From positions 1,116,001 through 1,180,000 of the forward strand of contig NZ_JAHUZE010000002.1 of assembly GCF_019218265.1 (NCBI RefSeq): a stretch of DNA of 64,000 nucleotides. Reading direction: 5' to 3'. Each line of letters begins with the position of its first letter. Positions within the stretch are counted from its first letter, which is position 1. The notes beneath the pieces were generated by a model that searched no databases, had not been told where the DNA came from, and saw only the letters and a program-made list of their open reading frames with translations. The DNA comes from Maritimibacter dapengensis (GTDB lineage Bacteria > Pseudomonadota > Alphaproteobacteria > Rhodobacterales > Rhodobacteraceae). Positions 20,018 to 28,759 of this stretch are shown one piece after another. The translations under genes were made by a program, and so were the position numbers.

Positions 20018-21532
20018 ATGTTGTCCATCGACGCCCCCGGCCCCGCACTGCCTCCTCCTCCCGCCGTCTTCAACATGGCGCAATACGTGCTGGAGGATGG
20101 CGGCGCGCCGGACAACCGGCTGGCGCTGCGGATCGTCGGCGATGGCTCTGCGCGGCAGGATTGGACGTTCGGTGCACTCCGGCGCACCGTTCAGGGCATC
20201 GCGGGCGGTCTTCTCGCGCTAGGTCTCACGCCCGGCGAGCGGGTTCTGCTGCGGCTCGGGAACACAGTGGAATTCCCTCTGGCGTTTCTGGGCTGCATTG
20301 CCGCCGGGCTGGTGCCGGTGCCGACCTCGTCGCAGCTGACCGAGCGCGAGATCACTGGCATGGCCGCTGACCTCGCCCCTGCCTTGGTCATTGCAGGACA
20401 CGGTGTCGCACTCCCCCACGCGCCCGCCATACCGGTCTTGAGCGAAAGAAGCTTACACGAATTCGCGGATCACGCGCCCGCGCCCTTTGACATGGGAGAT
20501 CCGGACCGCCCCGCTTACGCGATCTTTACCTCCGGCACGTCTGGCCAGCCCCGCGCTGTGGTCCATGCCCATCGCGCGATCTGGGCGCGGCGGATGATGT
20601 GGGAGGGCTGGTATGGCCTGACGTCGAATGACCGCGTCATGCACGCGGGCGCGTTCAATTGGACCTACACGCTCGGCACCGGTCTCATGGACCCGTGGTC
20701 GCGCGGCGCGACCGCACTGATCGCGGGCGCAGGTCATACGCCGTCCGACCTGCCTGCGCTGATCGCGTCGGAAAACGTCACCATCTTCGCCGCCGCGCCC
20801 GGCGTCTACCGTCAGATGCTGCGTGCAGGCCTGCCGCCCTGCCCCGTCTTGCGCCACGGATTGTCCGCGGGCGAGAAGCTGGCCGAAACCATCCGCGCGG
20901 GTTGGCAGGAGGCCACGGGCACCACACTTCACGAAGCATTCGGCATGTCGGAATGCTCGACCTTCGTTTCCGGCAACCCCCGACACCCTGCCCCGAGCGG
21001 AGCGCTTGGATACGCCCAGCCGGGCCGGAAAATCGCGGTCATCGGTGCTGACGGTCCTGTGCCGCGCGGCGCCCCCGGCGTGCTCGCGGTCCATGCCAGT
21101 GATCCCGGCCTGATGCTGGGCTACCACGGCGCCGAGGATGAAACACGCGCGCGGTATCGGGGCGAATGGTTCCTGACCGGCGACATGGTGGAAATGGCCA
21201 CAGACGGTGCGATCACCTATCTCGGACGCGACGACGACATGATGAACGCGGGCGGCTACCGCGTCTCGCCCATCGAGGTCGAGGCCGCGATGACCCGCCA
21301 CCCCGGCGTGCATGAGGCCGCCGCTGTGGAATGGCAGGTCAAGGCCGACGCCAAGGTCATCGCCTGCTTCTATGTCCCCGAAACCGACCCGGTGCCGGAC
21401 GGCGACCTTTCGGCCCACGCCGAAGCGAACCTTGCGCATTACAAATGCCCACGCCGCTTCATCGCCGTCGAAAGCCTGCCGAAGGGCGCAAACAACAAAC
21501 TCCTGCGCCGAGACTTGCGCGCCCGTTTGTGA
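20018..21532 (+). CDS. AMP-dependent acyl/aryl-CoA synthetase
   Basis: 504 residues from the ATG at 20018, chosen because AGGAAAG precedes it; an in-frame ATG at 19952 would overlap the divergent regulator. Class I adenylate-forming fold. P-loop YAIFTSGTSGQPRAVVHAH, A5 motif LHEAFGMSECSTF, A7/A8 WFLTGDMVEM and GRDDDMMNAGGYRVSPIEVE, and the C-terminal catalytic Lys in PKGANNKLLRRDL. Overall it resembles benzoate/medium-chain acyl-CoA ligases. The carboxylate substrate cannot be read from sequence. It is likely regulated by the divergent XRE-cupin protein. Confidence 0.9.
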   Translation: MLSIDAPGPALPPPPAVFNMAQYVLEDGGAPDNRLALRIVGDGSARQDWTFGALRRTVQGIAGGLLALGLTPGERVLLRLGNTVEFPLAFLGCIAAGLVPVPTSSQLTEREITGMAADLAPALVIAGHGVALPHAPAIPVLSERSLHEFADHAPAPFDMGDPDRPAYAIFTSGTSGQPRAVVHAHRAIWARRMMWEGWYGLTSNDRVMHAGAFNWTYTLGTGLMDPWSRGATALIAGAGHTPSDLPALIASENVTIFAAAPGVYRQMLRAGLPPCPVLRHGLSAGEKLAETIRAGWQEATGTTLHEAFGMSECSTFVSGNPRHPAPSGALGYAQPGRKIAVIGADGPVPRGAPGVLAVHASDPGLMLGYHGAEDETRARYRGEWFLTGDMVEMATDGAITYLGRDDDMMNAGGYRVSPIEVEAAMTRHPGVHEAAAVEWQVKADAKVIACFYVPETDPVPDGDLSAHAEANLAHYKCPRRFIAVESLPKGANNKLLRRDLRARL

Positions 21533-21578
21533 CCGCTCAGCAGATGACATTTCCCGCCGGGGGCGTTAGGTGAGGCTC

Positions 21579-22235
21579 ATGGTAAAACTCTACATCTTCT
21601 CCGACCCGATCTGCCCCTGGTGCTATATCGGCAAGGCCCGGCTCGACGCAGCGCTTCTGGAAAGGCCCGACCACCCGTTCGAAATCGAATGGCACCCGTT
21701 CATGCTGAACCCCGACATGCCCGCGGACGGGATGGACCGGCGCGCCTATCTCGAGGCCAAGTTCGGTGGCAAGGATGGGGCGGTTCAGGCCTATCTCCCA
21801 GTTCAGAAAGAGGCCGAGGCGAGCGGCCTGACGATCAACCTCGACAAAATCGAGCGCACGCCATCTACCATCGATGCTCATCGCCTGATCCACTGGGCGC
21901 ATCTGGAGGGACGTCAGACCGCCACCGTCTCCCGGCTGTTTCAGGCGTATTTCGTCGACGGTCGCGACATCGGGGACCGCGCCGTTCTCGGCGACATCGC
22001 CGAAGGCACCGGCATGGATCGAGAGATGGTCGAACGCCTGTTCGAAACCGGCGCGGATGAAGCCAACATTCGCGCGCGTGACATCGACGCCCGCGAGAAA
22101 GGCGTGAACGCTGTGCCGACTTTCGTCATCGCCAACCAGCATGTCGTGCCGGGGGCGCAGCCCACCGATCTGTGGCTCAAAGTTATCGACGAGATCCAGC
22201 AGGGATTGCGCGAGAGCGACGACACCACCCACTGA
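21579..22235 (+). CDS. DsbA-family oxidoreductase (FrnE-like)
   Basis: 218 residues from the ATG at 21579, which follows AGGTGAGG; a GTG three codons earlier is in frame. Thioredoxin fold with the active-site motif DPICPWCYIG (Cys-Pro-Trp-Cys) at the N-terminus, the helical insertion, and the cis-Pro loop GVNAVPTFVIAN. No signal peptide, so cytoplasmic, as for FrnE proteins that handle disulfides under oxidative stress. It is 46 bp after the acyl-CoA synthetase on the same strand and may be cotranscribed. Confidence 0.88.
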   Translation: MVKLYIFSDPICPWCYIGKARLDAALLERPDHPFEIEWHPFMLNPDMPADGMDRRAYLEAKFGGKDGAVQAYLPVQKEAEASGLTINLDKIERTPSTIDAHRLIHWAHLEGRQTATVSRLFQAYFVDGRDIGDRAVLGDIAEGTGMDREMVERLFETGADEANIRARDIDAREKGVNAVPTFVIANQHVVPGAQPTDLWLKVIDEIQQGLRESDDTTH

Positions 22236-22311
22236 CTTCTGCGTCACTGCACAGGTCCGATCACTGGCCATTCTGACTGTGCGGGCGTAACGAGGGCGTG
22301 AAAGGTAGGAC

Positions 22312-23538
22312 ATGGCCCTCGTACGCCCCCAAACACGCCTCGGCACACCGGAACTGGTCGCGCTTCTGGCCGCGCTCATGTCGCTGATGGCCTTCTCGAC
22401 GGATTCGATCCTGCCCGCGATGAGCGACCTCGCCGCAACGCTTGCCCCGGATGACAAGTCGCGCACACAATTCATCATCAGCGCCTTCATACTGGGAAGC
22501 GGGATCGGAATGCTGATCTTCGGCCCGCTTTCCGACTCAATAGGCAGGCGACGGGCGCTGGCCGCCGGGATCGGACTTTACGTGATCGCCTCGGCCCTCG
22601 CCGCTTTTGCCAGCTCTCTCGAAATGCTCCTCGCCCTTCGGTTGGTGATGGGCATGGGTGCCGCCGCAACCCGCACGATCAGCCAGGCGGTGACGCGCGA
22701 CATGTTTTCGGGCGCCGAACAGGCGCGGGTCGCCTCGCTGATCTTCATGGTCTTCGTCGTGGTTCCGGCCATGGCGCCGCTGATCGGCCAACAGATCATC
22801 TGGGCCGTAGGCTGGCGCGGCCTGTTCGTCGTCTACATGGCGTTCGGTGTCACGATCCTGACTTGGTATCTGGTCAGACAGCCCGAAACGCTTGCGCCGC
22901 AATACCGCCGGGCGTTTCGCCTGCGCCCGATCCTGGCCGCCGCGCGAGAGGTGCTGACCACCCCGGTTTCGGCCCGCTACGTGCTGGTTCAGGTCATGAT
23001 GTACGGCCAGTTCATCGCCTATCTCAGCTCCGCCGAGCAGCTCTGGGTCGATGCGATGAACGTGGGCGACGCGTTCCCGCTTTATTTCGCCTGCGTCTCT
23101 GTCTTCGCCGCCGGCGCCGGATTTCTGAATTCTAGACTCGTTGTGCGTGTCGGCATGCGTCGAATGCTGATCTGGGCCTTCGGGAGCCAGATGGTCTTCG
23201 CCGCACTCGCGTTCACGCTCTTCGCCTCGGGCGCGCTGGACGCCGCGCCGCCCTGGGTCCGCATCCTGGTCTTCGGCCTTTGGTCGCTGTCCCTGTTCTT
23301 CATCAACGGCCTGACGCTGGGCAACGTGACGGCTCTGGCGATGGAACCCCTGGGTCATCTGGCCGGGACCGCCGCCGCCGTCATCGGGGCGGTCGGCATG
23401 GGGGCGGCCATGTTCATCGCCGCGCCCCTTGGTCAGGCTTTCGACGGCACGCCACGCCCGATCATGCTCGGTGCCACGATCTGCTCGGCCATCGCGCTGT
23501 CGCTGGTGGTCACGGACATGAAGCGCGACCGGGCCTAG
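22312..23538 (+). CDS. Bcr/CflA-type multidrug efflux MFS transporter
   Basis: 408 residues, twelve predicted helices. Family signatures: MAFSTDSILPAMSDLA in helix 1, GMLIFGPLSDSIGRRRAL between helices 2 and 3, and GMGAAATRTISQAVTRDMF in helices 4-5. This is a proton-driven drug exporter of the DHA1 group; the substrate is unknown. It is separated by 76 bp from the FrnE-like gene. Its stop overlaps that of the opposite-strand permease by four bases (CTAG, 23535-23538). Confidence 0.92.
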   Translation: MALVRPQTRLGTPELVALLAALMSLMAFSTDSILPAMSDLAATLAPDDKSRTQFIISAFILGSGIGMLIFGPLSDSIGRRRALAAGIGLYVIASALAAFASSLEMLLALRLVMGMGAAATRTISQAVTRDMFSGAEQARVASLIFMVFVVVPAMAPLIGQQIIWAVGWRGLFVVYMAFGVTILTWYLVRQPETLAPQYRRAFRLRPILAAAREVLTTPVSARYVLVQVMMYGQFIAYLSSAEQLWVDAMNVGDAFPLYFACVSVFAAGAGFLNSRLVVRVGMRRMLIWAFGSQMVFAALAFTLFASGALDAAPPWVRILVFGLWSLSLFFINGLTLGNVTALAMEPLGHLAGTAAAVIGAVGMGAAMFIAAPLGQAFDGTPRPIMLGATICSAIALSLVVTDMKRDRA

Positions 23539-24494
23539 GCGGGCATCGCGCCGCTTCGCGCCAGCATGCGCGAGCGAAGTGCCCCCGCCGCGCCGATCTG
23601 GATGAAATAGGCCACCATGACCGGCAGGATGAAAGTCGCCCCGAACGTGTCGATCGAGAATACGGCGAGGATCAGCGCGAGCGTGATGTAACGCGTCACC
23701 ACGTGCCAGTAGACCGCGCGGCCCTCGGGCGTGTCCTTCGTCACCATGCCGGCGACCAGCACTGCGGCAGCATAGAAAGCCGCCGTCGCGACCACGGCTT
23801 TCGCAAGTGCCATCAGTTCTACGGAAAAGAGCATCTGCGAGGTGGAGAGCGAGAAGAGGTAGAACACGATCCCGAACATGGTCGCTTTGGAAATGATCTG
23901 CTGATGCCGCTCGACGAAGCTGATGAGCTTCGGCGAAGAGGCGCGCGCGAGGCGAGACAGCAGGAACGGGATCACGATCAGGATCACGAAAGGTGCGAAA
24001 GGCCGCACAGAACGCCCGGTTGCCGCGGTTGTCTGGCTCAGGTCCGGTGCCGGGAAGTAAGGGCTGGCGAGATCGAAGAACTGCGAAAAGACCAATGTGA
24101 CCGGGAGCAGAAGCGCAAGGTTCAGCATGAACAGGATAAAGCCCAGTTTCGGATTCGCACCGGACGTCTTGATCCACATCATCACCATGCCACCACCGGG
24201 CAACAGCGCCAGCAGGAACAACGCGCCGGCGATGCCGATGTCACGGCTCGCGAACCCGATCACCAGTGCGATGAGCGGCAGGATCAGGTAATTGATCGCC
24301 AGGTTTCGCCCGAAGGTCGGCATATGGTGCCCGACAAGTTTCAGGTCGTGGGTGTCGAACTTGAAGAGCGACGGCGTCACCAGAAACACGCCCGCCACGA
24401 CGCAGACAAGCGATGAAAACGCGAAGCCGCCGGTGAGCGCGCCGAAACCAAGGCCAAGAACGATGGCCAAGACGACGAGAATGATCTGTTGCAT
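23535..24494 (-). CDS. BASS/ACR3-like permease
   Basis: 319 residues from the ATG at 24494; an in-frame upstream extension to 24572 would run through the operator and is rejected. About ten membrane spans. The segment LLALLPGGGMVMMWIKTSG and the following FMLNLALLLPVTLVF resemble the bile acid:Na+ symporter (SBF) and ACR3 families. The substrate is unknown. The operator at 24525-24544, matching the one before the rhodanese, suggests induction by reactive sulfur species and hence possibly export of a sulfur compound. That is inference only; an arsenical or organic anion remains possible. Confidence 0.7.
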   Translation of the reverse strand: MQQIILVVLAIVLGLGFGALTGGFAFSSLVCVVAGVFLVTPSLFKFDTHDLKLVGHHMPTFGRNLAINYLILPLIALVIGFASRDIGIAGALFLLALLPGGGMVMMWIKTSGANPKLGFILFMLNLALLLPVTLVFSQFFDLASPYFPAPDLSQTTAATGRSVRPFAPFVILIVIPFLLSRLARASSPKLISFVERHQQIISKATMFGIVFYLFSLSTSQMLFSVELMALAKAVVATAAFYAAAVLVAGMVTKDTPEGRAVYWHVVTRYITLALILAVFSIDTFGATFILPVMVAYFIQIGAAGALRSRMLARSGAMPA

Positions 24495-24524
24495 TGCAGT
24501 CTCCGAAAACCGAGTCGATAACTT

Positions 24525-24544
24525 ATATTCAATTTTTTGAATAT
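24525..24544 (-). promoter_or_regulatory. ATATTC-N8-GAATAT operator, SqrR/BigR type (second copy)
   Basis: ATATTC, AATTTTTT, GAATAT: the same 20-bp architecture and T-rich spacer as the site at 13479-13498. It lies 31 bp upstream of the permease start, a position where repressor binding would block transcription. Confidence 0.7.
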
Positions 24545-24592
24545 TGCAAATGCGACGGTTCGTCCGGGGCATTCAGCGAACTGTTCTGGGGT

Positions 24593-27500
24593 TCAGGCGC
24601 GCTTCGCGGCCTTCGCCTTTTTCTTTTCCGCCACGACCTTTTCGGCAAGGTCACGGGCGATGGCGAATGCGCCTTTGATCTTGTCGGACTCTTTTTTCCA
24701 GTCGCGGCGGATGACGATCTTGTTGTTCTTCACCTTGGCAAGTCCACGCTGCGCCTGAATGAACTCGACGAGTCCCTCGGGCGAGGCGAATTTGTCATTG
24801 TGGAACTGGATCGTCGCGCCCTTCGGCCCACCGTCGAGCCGTGCGATCCCTGCCCGTTTGCACATGGCCTTGATCCGCACCACGAGGAGCAGGGTATTGA
24901 CCTCTTTCGGCAGCTTCCCGAAACGGTCGATGAGTTCGGCGGCGAAACCTTCAAGCTCGACCTTGGTGGTCAGATCGGACAAGCGGCGATAAAGCCCGAG
25001 CCGCACGTCGAGGTCCGGCACATAGGCCTCCGGGATCATGACCGGCACGCCGAGATTGATCTGCGGCGCCCATTGCTCGTCATGTTCCGTAAGCCCCTCG
25101 AGCTCGCCCGAACGTATCTTGGAAATCGCCTCTTCGAGCATGTTCTGGTAAAGCTCGTAACCCACCTCGTTCATCTGGCCCGACTGCTCCTCGCCCAGGA
25201 GGTTGCCGGCACCACGAATATCGAGGTCCTGGCTGGCCAGCGTGAACCCTGCGCCAAGGCTGTCGAGACTGCCCAGGACGCGCAGGCGTTTCTCGGCACC
25301 GGGCGTGAGCGGCACGCGGGGCTTGGTGGTGAGATAGGCATAAGCACGGGTCTTCGAGCGCCCCACCCGGCCCCGGATTTGGTAAAGCTGCGCCAGCCCG
25401 AACATATCGGCGCGCCAGACGACCATGGTGTTCGCCGTGGGAATATCGAGCCCGGATTCGACGATGGTCGTGGCCACCAGCACGTCGAACTTGCCGTCAT
25501 AAAAGGCGTTCATCCGGTCGTCCAACTCACCCGCCGCCATCTGGCCATTCGCGGTGACGAAGCTGACCTCCGGGACGTGTTCAGTGAGGAATTCCTCGAT
25601 TTCGCGCAAATCCTTGACCCGCGGCACGACGAAAAAGCTCTGCCCGCCCCGGTAATGTTCGCGCAGGAGCGCCTCGCGGATCGTCACCGTGTCGAATTCC
25701 GACACGTAAGTGCGGATCGACAGGCGGTCTACCGGTGGCGTGCCGATGATCGACAGATCGCGCACACCGGTGAGCGACATCTGCAAAGTCCGCGGAATGG
25801 GCGTGGCCGACAGGGTCAGGACATGGACGTCCGAGCGCAGCTCCTTAAGCCGTTCCTTGTGGGTCACGCCGAAACGCTGCTCTTCGTCGATGACCAGAAG
25901 GCCCAGATCCTTGAACCTGACCCCCTTGGCCAGCAGCGCGTGGGTGCCCACGACGATGTCGACGGTCCCGTCCTTCATCCCCTCACGGGTGCGCGTCGCC
26001 TGCCCCTGGCTCACGAAACGCGACAGGGTGCTGACCTGGATCGGAAAGCCTCGGAAACGGTCAGAGAAACTCTTGTAATGCTGACGCGCGAGGAGCGTGG
26101 TAGGCGCGATCACGGCGACCTGTTTGCCCGACATCGCCGCGACAAAGGCCGCGCGCATGGCCACCTCGGTCTTGCCAAACCCCACGTCGCCACAGACGAG
26201 CCGGTCCATCGGCTGACCCGCTGCCATGTCCTCCATCACGTCCGCGATGGCCGAGAGCTGATCGTCGGTTTCCGTATAGGGGAACCGGGCCGCGAATTCC
26301 TCCCACGCGTGGTGTGGCGCTTCCAATACGGGCGCCTTGCGCAGGTGGCGTTCGGCGGCCAGCCGGATAAGCTTGTCCGCGATCTCGCGAATGCGCTCCT
26401 TGAGCCGCGCCTTCTTGGCCTGCCACGCACCACCGCCGAGCTTGTCGAGAAGCCCTTGCTCATGTCCGTATTTCGACAGGAGTTCGATATTCTCGACAGG
26501 CAGGAACAGCCGGTCCCCGCCCCCGTATTCCAGCGCCACGCAATCGTGAGGCGCACCGGCGGCGGTGATCGTTTCCAACCCCTGGTAGATGCCGACGCCA
26601 TGATCGACATGGACGATCAACTCGCCCGGCGTGAGGCTCTGGTGCTCGGTCAGGAAGTTCTCGGCGCGGCGCTTTCTCTTCGCCGGCCGGATCAACCGAT
26701 CGCCCAGCACGTCCTGCTCGGAAATGACCGTGAGGCCAGGTGCCACGAACCCGTGCTCGAGCGGCCAGACAGCGAGGTAGAGCCCGCCACGATCGTCCGG
26801 CACGTCTCGAAAGTCCACGATCTCGGAAGCAGCGGTCAGACCCTCGTCGGCAAGCAGCCCTCCGACTCGCTCGCGCGCGCCCTCGGAATAGGAGGCGACG
26901 ATGACCGGCCCCTCCTCTCGCCGCACTCTAACATGCTGCGCCAAAGCTTCGAAAAGATTTACCTTTTCCTGTTGGCGTTCTGGCGCGAAATTGCGCCCGA
27001 TCCGCCCGCCACCATCGAGCACCCCCGGCCCCGTGGCCTGTGGCAGCGCAACCAGTTGTATCACCCGATGATGCGCCACCGCCTGTGCCCAGCCGGTGTC
27101 GTCGAGATAAAGGCCTTCGGGCGGCGCGGGTTTATAAACCGTGTCGAGCCGCGAACGGTCCGCCAACGCCAGTTTCCGGGTTTCGTATTGGTCGGCGATT
27201 GAGGCCCACCGGGCGATCCGGGCAGGTTCCAGTTGATCGTCGAGCATCACGCTGGCGTCCGAGAGATAGTCGAACAGGGTCTCGAGCCTGTCGTGGAAGA
27301 ACGCCAGCCAATGCTCCATACCCTGATGCTTGCGCCCTGCGGACACCGCCTCGTACAGCGGATCTTCGGTGCCGCCCGCCCCGAATTCCACCCGATAGTT
27401 CTGGCGAAACCGCGCGATCGAGGCGTCGTCGAGAATGATCTCGGACACGGGCGCAAGTTCGACGACAGAGAGGTTCTCGGTCGTGCGCTGGGTTGCCGGG

Positions 27501-28066
27501 TCGAACCGGCGCGCCCCGTCGAGCACGTCACCGAAAAGATCGAGACGCACCGGGCCCTCGTCACCGGGCGGGTATATGTCGATGATCCCGCCGCGCACCG
27601 CGAAATCACCGGGCTCGGTCACGGTCGGAGCCTGCGAGAATCCCATGCGCACCAGGAACGCCCGCAAACCATCCACGTCGATGCGGTTATCGACGGCGGC
27701 GGACCAACTCGCCTCTTTCAAAACAGCGCGCGCGGGCACCTTCTGAGTGGCGGCGTTGAGGGTCGTCAACAGGATGAACCGCCCCGGCACGCCATGCGCG
27801 AGCGCGGCGAGCGTCGCCATGCGCGCCGCCGCGACATTGGGATTGGGGGACATGCGGTCGTAAGGCAGACAATCCCACCCGGGAAAAGTCAGGACGGTCG
27901 CATCCGGGGCGAAAAAGCCCAGGGCCGCCTGCATTGCGGCCATGCGCTTTTCGTCGCGCGCAATGTGAATCACCGGCCCACCGCTTTGGGCAAGCTCCTT
28001 GGCCACGAGTTGGGCGTCAAAGCCTTCAGGGGCGCCTGAAAGGGTGATGTGATTGCGATCCGTCAT
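24593..28066 (-). CDS. mfd: Transcription-repair coupling factor
   Basis: 1157 residues, matching the family length. An N-terminal UvrB-like region is followed by the RNA-polymerase-interacting domain (LTPGELIVHVDHGVGIYQGLETI). The SF2 translocase motor has Walker A CGDVGFGKTEVAMRAAF, DEEQRF, SATPIPRTL and the motif VI region QIRGRVGRSKTRAYAY, and a TRCF C-terminal domain follows. Mfd displaces RNA polymerase stalled at lesions and recruits UvrA, encoded in this window at 7925-10810. The downstream gene on the same strand (28108-28635, upstream in transcription) is a small membrane protein. Confidence 0.97.
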   Translation of the reverse strand: MTDRNHITLSGAPEGFDAQLVAKELAQSGGPVIHIARDEKRMAAMQAALGFFAPDATVLTFPGWDCLPYDRMSPNPNVAAARMATLAALAHGVPGRFILLTTLNAATQKVPARAVLKEASWSAAVDNRIDVDGLRAFLVRMGFSQAPTVTEPGDFAVRGGIIDIYPPGDEGPVRLDLFGDVLDGARRFDPATQRTTENLSVVELAPVSEIILDDASIARFRQNYRVEFGAGGTEDPLYEAVSAGRKHQGMEHWLAFFHDRLETLFDYLSDASVMLDDQLEPARIARWASIADQYETRKLALADRSRLDTVYKPAPPEGLYLDDTGWAQAVAHHRVIQLVALPQATGPGVLDGGGRIGRNFAPERQQEKVNLFEALAQHVRVRREEGPVIVASYSEGARERVGGLLADEGLTAASEIVDFRDVPDDRGGLYLAVWPLEHGFVAPGLTVISEQDVLGDRLIRPAKRKRRAENFLTEHQSLTPGELIVHVDHGVGIYQGLETITAAGAPHDCVALEYGGGDRLFLPVENIELLSKYGHEQGLLDKLGGGAWQAKKARLKERIREIADKLIRLAAERHLRKAPVLEAPHHAWEEFAARFPYTETDDQLSAIADVMEDMAAGQPMDRLVCGDVGFGKTEVAMRAAFVAAMSGKQVAVIAPTTLLARQHYKSFSDRFRGFPIQVSTLSRFVSQGQATRTREGMKDGTVDIVVGTHALLAKGVRFKDLGLLVIDEEQRFGVTHKERLKELRSDVHVLTLSATPIPRTLQMSLTGVRDLSIIGTPPVDRLSIRTYVSEFDTVTIREALLREHYRGGQSFFVVPRVKDLREIEEFLTEHVPEVSFVTANGQMAAGELDDRMNAFYDGKFDVLVATTIVESGLDIPTANTMVVWRADMFGLAQLYQIRGRVGRSKTRAYAYLTTKPRVPLTPGAEKRLRVLGSLDSLGAGFTLASQDLDIRGAGNLLGEEQSGQMNEVGYELYQNMLEEAISKIRSGELEGLTEHDEQWAPQINLGVPVMIPEAYVPDLDVRLGLYRRLSDLTTKVELEGFAAELIDRFGKLPKEVNTLLLVVRIKAMCKRAGIARLDGGPKGATIQFHNDKFASPEGLVEFIQAQRGLAKVKNNKIVIRRDWKKESDKIKGAFAIARDLAEKVVAEKKKAKAAKRA

Positions 28067-28107
28067 GGCCCGGACCTACCCCGTCAGCGCCGCGTGTCAA
28101 CCACGGA

Positions 28108-28635
28108 TCACTGGCCGAGCGCGCCTATGGTCATGTTCTGATACATGCCCCAAAGCGCGGTGACGAAGATGGCGACCATGCCGACGAACTGCGTGGCGGT
28201 GCGATGCCGGTGCATTCTTTTGCGAAGCGCCTTGCCGGTCAGGCCCTGTTCCTGAATGACCCGCGCGGTGTTGAGCGACAGGAAACCCACGACCAGCATG
28301 GGTGCGCCCAGCAAGAACACCGCCTGCGCAAACTCGACATCGTAGACGAAAGCGATGAGGATCATCGAGGTCATGAGCATTGCAAGGATGCCCACGATCC
28401 ACAAACCCGACGTGTTGGCGACGTAGAGCAGACGATTGCAATTGATGCGCACCATGTCTTCCAAGTCGATCTCGGGTTGGCCGCCATGCCGGTCCGCACG
28501 CTGGATCATGTCGTAGGGCACACCCAGCACGTAACGGCTCGTCTGCGACCAGACGGCGGCGAGCGCGATCCAGTACCACAGGTTGGAAAATGATCGCATG
28601 TCGATCAATTCGAATACGGCTGAATACCAGTCCAC
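28108..28635 (-). CDS. Conserved small membrane protein upstream of mfd
   Basis: 175 residues from a GTG at 28635 (VDWYSAVFELIDMRSFSNLW), chosen because the conserved-looking N-terminus begins there; an internal ATG at residue 13 is an alternative. Four hydrophobic segments are visible: about 15-35, 68-90, 95-115 and 150-170. The rest is basic. Similar Rhodobacterales proteins carry a database label linking them to the SufBCD complex, but nothing in this sequence (no metal or cofactor motif) supports that, so I treat it as unknown. It is transcribed towards mfd and divergent from hemB. Confidence 0.65.
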   Translation of the reverse strand: MDWYSAVFELIDMRSFSNLWYWIALAAVWSQTSRYVLGVPYDMIQRADRHGGQPEIDLEDMVRINCNRLLYVANTSGLWIVGILAMLMTSMILIAFVYDVEFAQAVFLLGAPMLVVGFLSLNTARVIQEQGLTGKALRKRMHRHRTATQFVGMVAIFVTALWGMYQNMTIGALGQ

Positions 28636-28759
28636 CGTGCTGCCTGCCCGTTCTCGGTCCTTGTTTCGCGCGACAATACGCGCGAGGCTCGCCGTGCGCC
28701 ACCCCTTGAGAGCGCAGTTTTCTCGTGCAATTGAAGGGCACATCGACGGAGAACAGATC

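Noticed and set aside
22537-24177. 546-codon minus-strand frame
   Set aside because: Lies across the Bcr/CflA gene and in the wrong frame of the permease; no family similarity.
24494-27202. 902-codon plus-strand open frame
   Set aside because: Antisense shadow of mfd, whose helicase motifs are unambiguous on the other strand.
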